DNA of 50,501 bases, taken from Deltaproteobacteria bacterium. GTDB lineage: Bacteria; Bacillota; Desulfotomaculia; Desulfotomaculales; JAGUVT01. The DNA lies in contig JAGUVT010000002.1 of NCBI GenBank assembly GCA_020062745.1, positions 1 to 50,501 of the forward strand, read 5' to 3'. The notes beneath the pieces were generated by a model. That model had not been told where the DNA came from. It did not search any database and saw only the letters and a list, made by a program, of their open reading frames with translations. A program made the translations under genes and the position numbers. Shown here piece after piece: positions 50,027 to 50,501 of the stretch (the first letter of the stretch is position 1; every line of letters begins with the position of its first letter).

Positions 50027-50314
50027 ATGGCACAATCTGTTAATGTAAATATCCGTATGGACAAAGATTTAAAAAAACAAGCTGAACAGCTTTTTGCAGA
50101 GTTTGGAATGAATATGACAACAGCATTTACTATATTCGCAAAAGCCGTTGTTAGGGAAAGAAAAATACCTTTTGAAATATCCGCTCATGCTGATGATTTT
50201 TACAATGAATATAATCAAGCAAGACTTAAAAAGGCTATTGACGCACTCAACGAAGGTAAGGGGAAATTTATAACAAAAACAATGGAAGAATTGGAGAACA
50301 TGGAAAATGAATAA
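50027..50314 (+). CDS. RelB/DinJ-family antitoxin
   Basis: 95 residues. The ribbon-helix-helix N-terminus reads VNVNIRMDKDLKKQAEQLF and EFGMNMTTAFTIFAKAVV, typical of RelB/DinJ. The C-terminal half, which wraps the toxin, is acidic. ATG at 50027 has AAAGGAG eight bases upstream; the frame opens at 49994 but that lies in the operator. Markedly AT-rich compared with the DUF3987 gene, so probably acquired separately. Confidence 0.9.
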   Translation: MAQSVNVNIRMDKDLKKQAEQLFAEFGMNMTTAFTIFAKAVVRERKIPFEISAHADDFYNEYNQARLKKAIDALNEGKGKFITKTMEELENMENE

Positions 50315-50501
50315 TATTTCTTTTCTCCAAGAAGCATGGGAAGATTACCTATATTGGCAAACTCAAGACAAAAAGACTTTAAAACGCATAAATCAATTAC
50401 TGAAAGATATTATTCGCAATCCTTATGACGGTATCGGCAAACCAGAGCCTTTAGGAGAAAATCTATCGGGCTTTTGGAGCAGACGAATTGACGAAAAGAA
50501 C
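50307..50501 (+). CDS. YoeB/Txe-family toxin (partial)
   Basis: The first 65 codons are in the window; the gene runs off its right edge. The ATG overlaps the end of the antitoxin gene by eight bases. ISFLQEAWEDYLYWQTQDKK, IRNPYDGIGKPEPLG and LSGFWSRRID are the family signature of YoeB, a ribosome-dependent mRNA interferase. The catalytic His-Tyr end (usually HRLVY) would be just outside. Confidence 0.9.
   Translation, partial: MNNISFLQEAWEDYLYWQTQDKKTLKRINQLLKDIIRNPYDGIGKPEPLGENLSGFWSRRIDEKN

Larger units (their letters stand above)
47381..50501. mobile_element. Left end of a decayed integrative element inserted at tRNA-Val
   Basis: Bounded on the left by the tRNA fragment; the right end is outside the window. 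Content: HicAB toxin-antitoxin genes and fragments, an excisionase-like/primase-like gene with a nonsense codon, a truncated DUF3987 gene typical of phage and plasmid replication modules, and a RelB/YoeB pair. No integrase is seen in the window. Several genes are broken, so the element is probably not mobile. Confidence 0.65.

Noticed and set aside
1-50501. CRISPR array or full insertion sequence
   Set aside because: No regularly spaced repeats and no transposase or integrase frame are visible in the window.

Overview
The window looks like chromosome of a spore-forming, flagellated, S-layer-bearing member of the Clostridia, most like the Desulfotomaculum/Pelotomaculum group of Peptococcaceae. 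The signs are an SLH-domain protein, CotF-like coat proteins, a FlgM/FliW/CsrA flagellar cluster, an HspR-type repressor beside hsp20 and clpB, and frequent TTG/GTG starts with strong GGAGG sites. The genus is an inference; no rRNA or other taxonomic marker is present.

Region 1 (1-22934, all minus strand) is a Wzx/Wzy-type surface polysaccharide locus. In transcription order it holds a Wzy-like protein with TPRs, a Wzz-like chain-length protein, a CpsD-type tyrosine kinase, a membrane nucleotide-sugar dehydratase, flippase, methyltransferases, four glycosyltransferases, a Wzy-like polymerase, a UDP-HexNAc dehydrogenase, an initiating sugar transferase, a DegT aminotransferase, a class I aminotransferase, a split transketolase, a 5'-truncated E1-beta-like gene, and the start of a second initiating transferase. 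The glycosyltransferase block and the transketolase pair look more AT-rich than their neighbours.

Region 2 (22935-25820) holds a DUF433/DUF5615 toxin-antitoxin pair bracketed by two identical 30-nt terminator cores, then an SLH-domain protein with its own promoter.

Region 3 (25821-37302, minus strand) is one chemotaxis/flagellar operon: mcp-motA-motB-cheW-cheA-cheB-flgM-flgN-flgK-flgL-fliW-csrA. It ends with a capsule-type phosphatase gene (cpsB-like) that starts three bases after csrA stops, linking motility and polysaccharide control.

Region 4 (37303-47306) is housekeeping: a DUF362 ferredoxin-like protein, the hspR-hsp20-clpB heat-shock set, a 37-residue membrane protein, two coat proteins, a nitrilase-family amidase, a NifU-like protein, an ECF sigma/anti-sigma pair and an NAD-dependent epimerase. 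The NifU-like gene carries an in-frame UGA exactly where the second cysteine of its CxxC motif belongs. A stem-loop fitting the bacterial SECIS rules follows it, so it is a strong candidate selenoprotein and the most interesting item here.

Region 5 (47381-50501) appears to be one end of an integrated element. It starts at a 45-bp 3' fragment of a tRNA-Val(CAC) that begins exactly at the anticodon loop, as expected of an att site. Beyond it lie an intact hicB, frameshifted hicA and hicB copies, a divergent promoter pair, a probable ~190-nt structured RNA, a broken excisionase/primase-like gene, a truncated DUF3987 gene, and an AT-rich RelB/YoeB pair that runs off the window.
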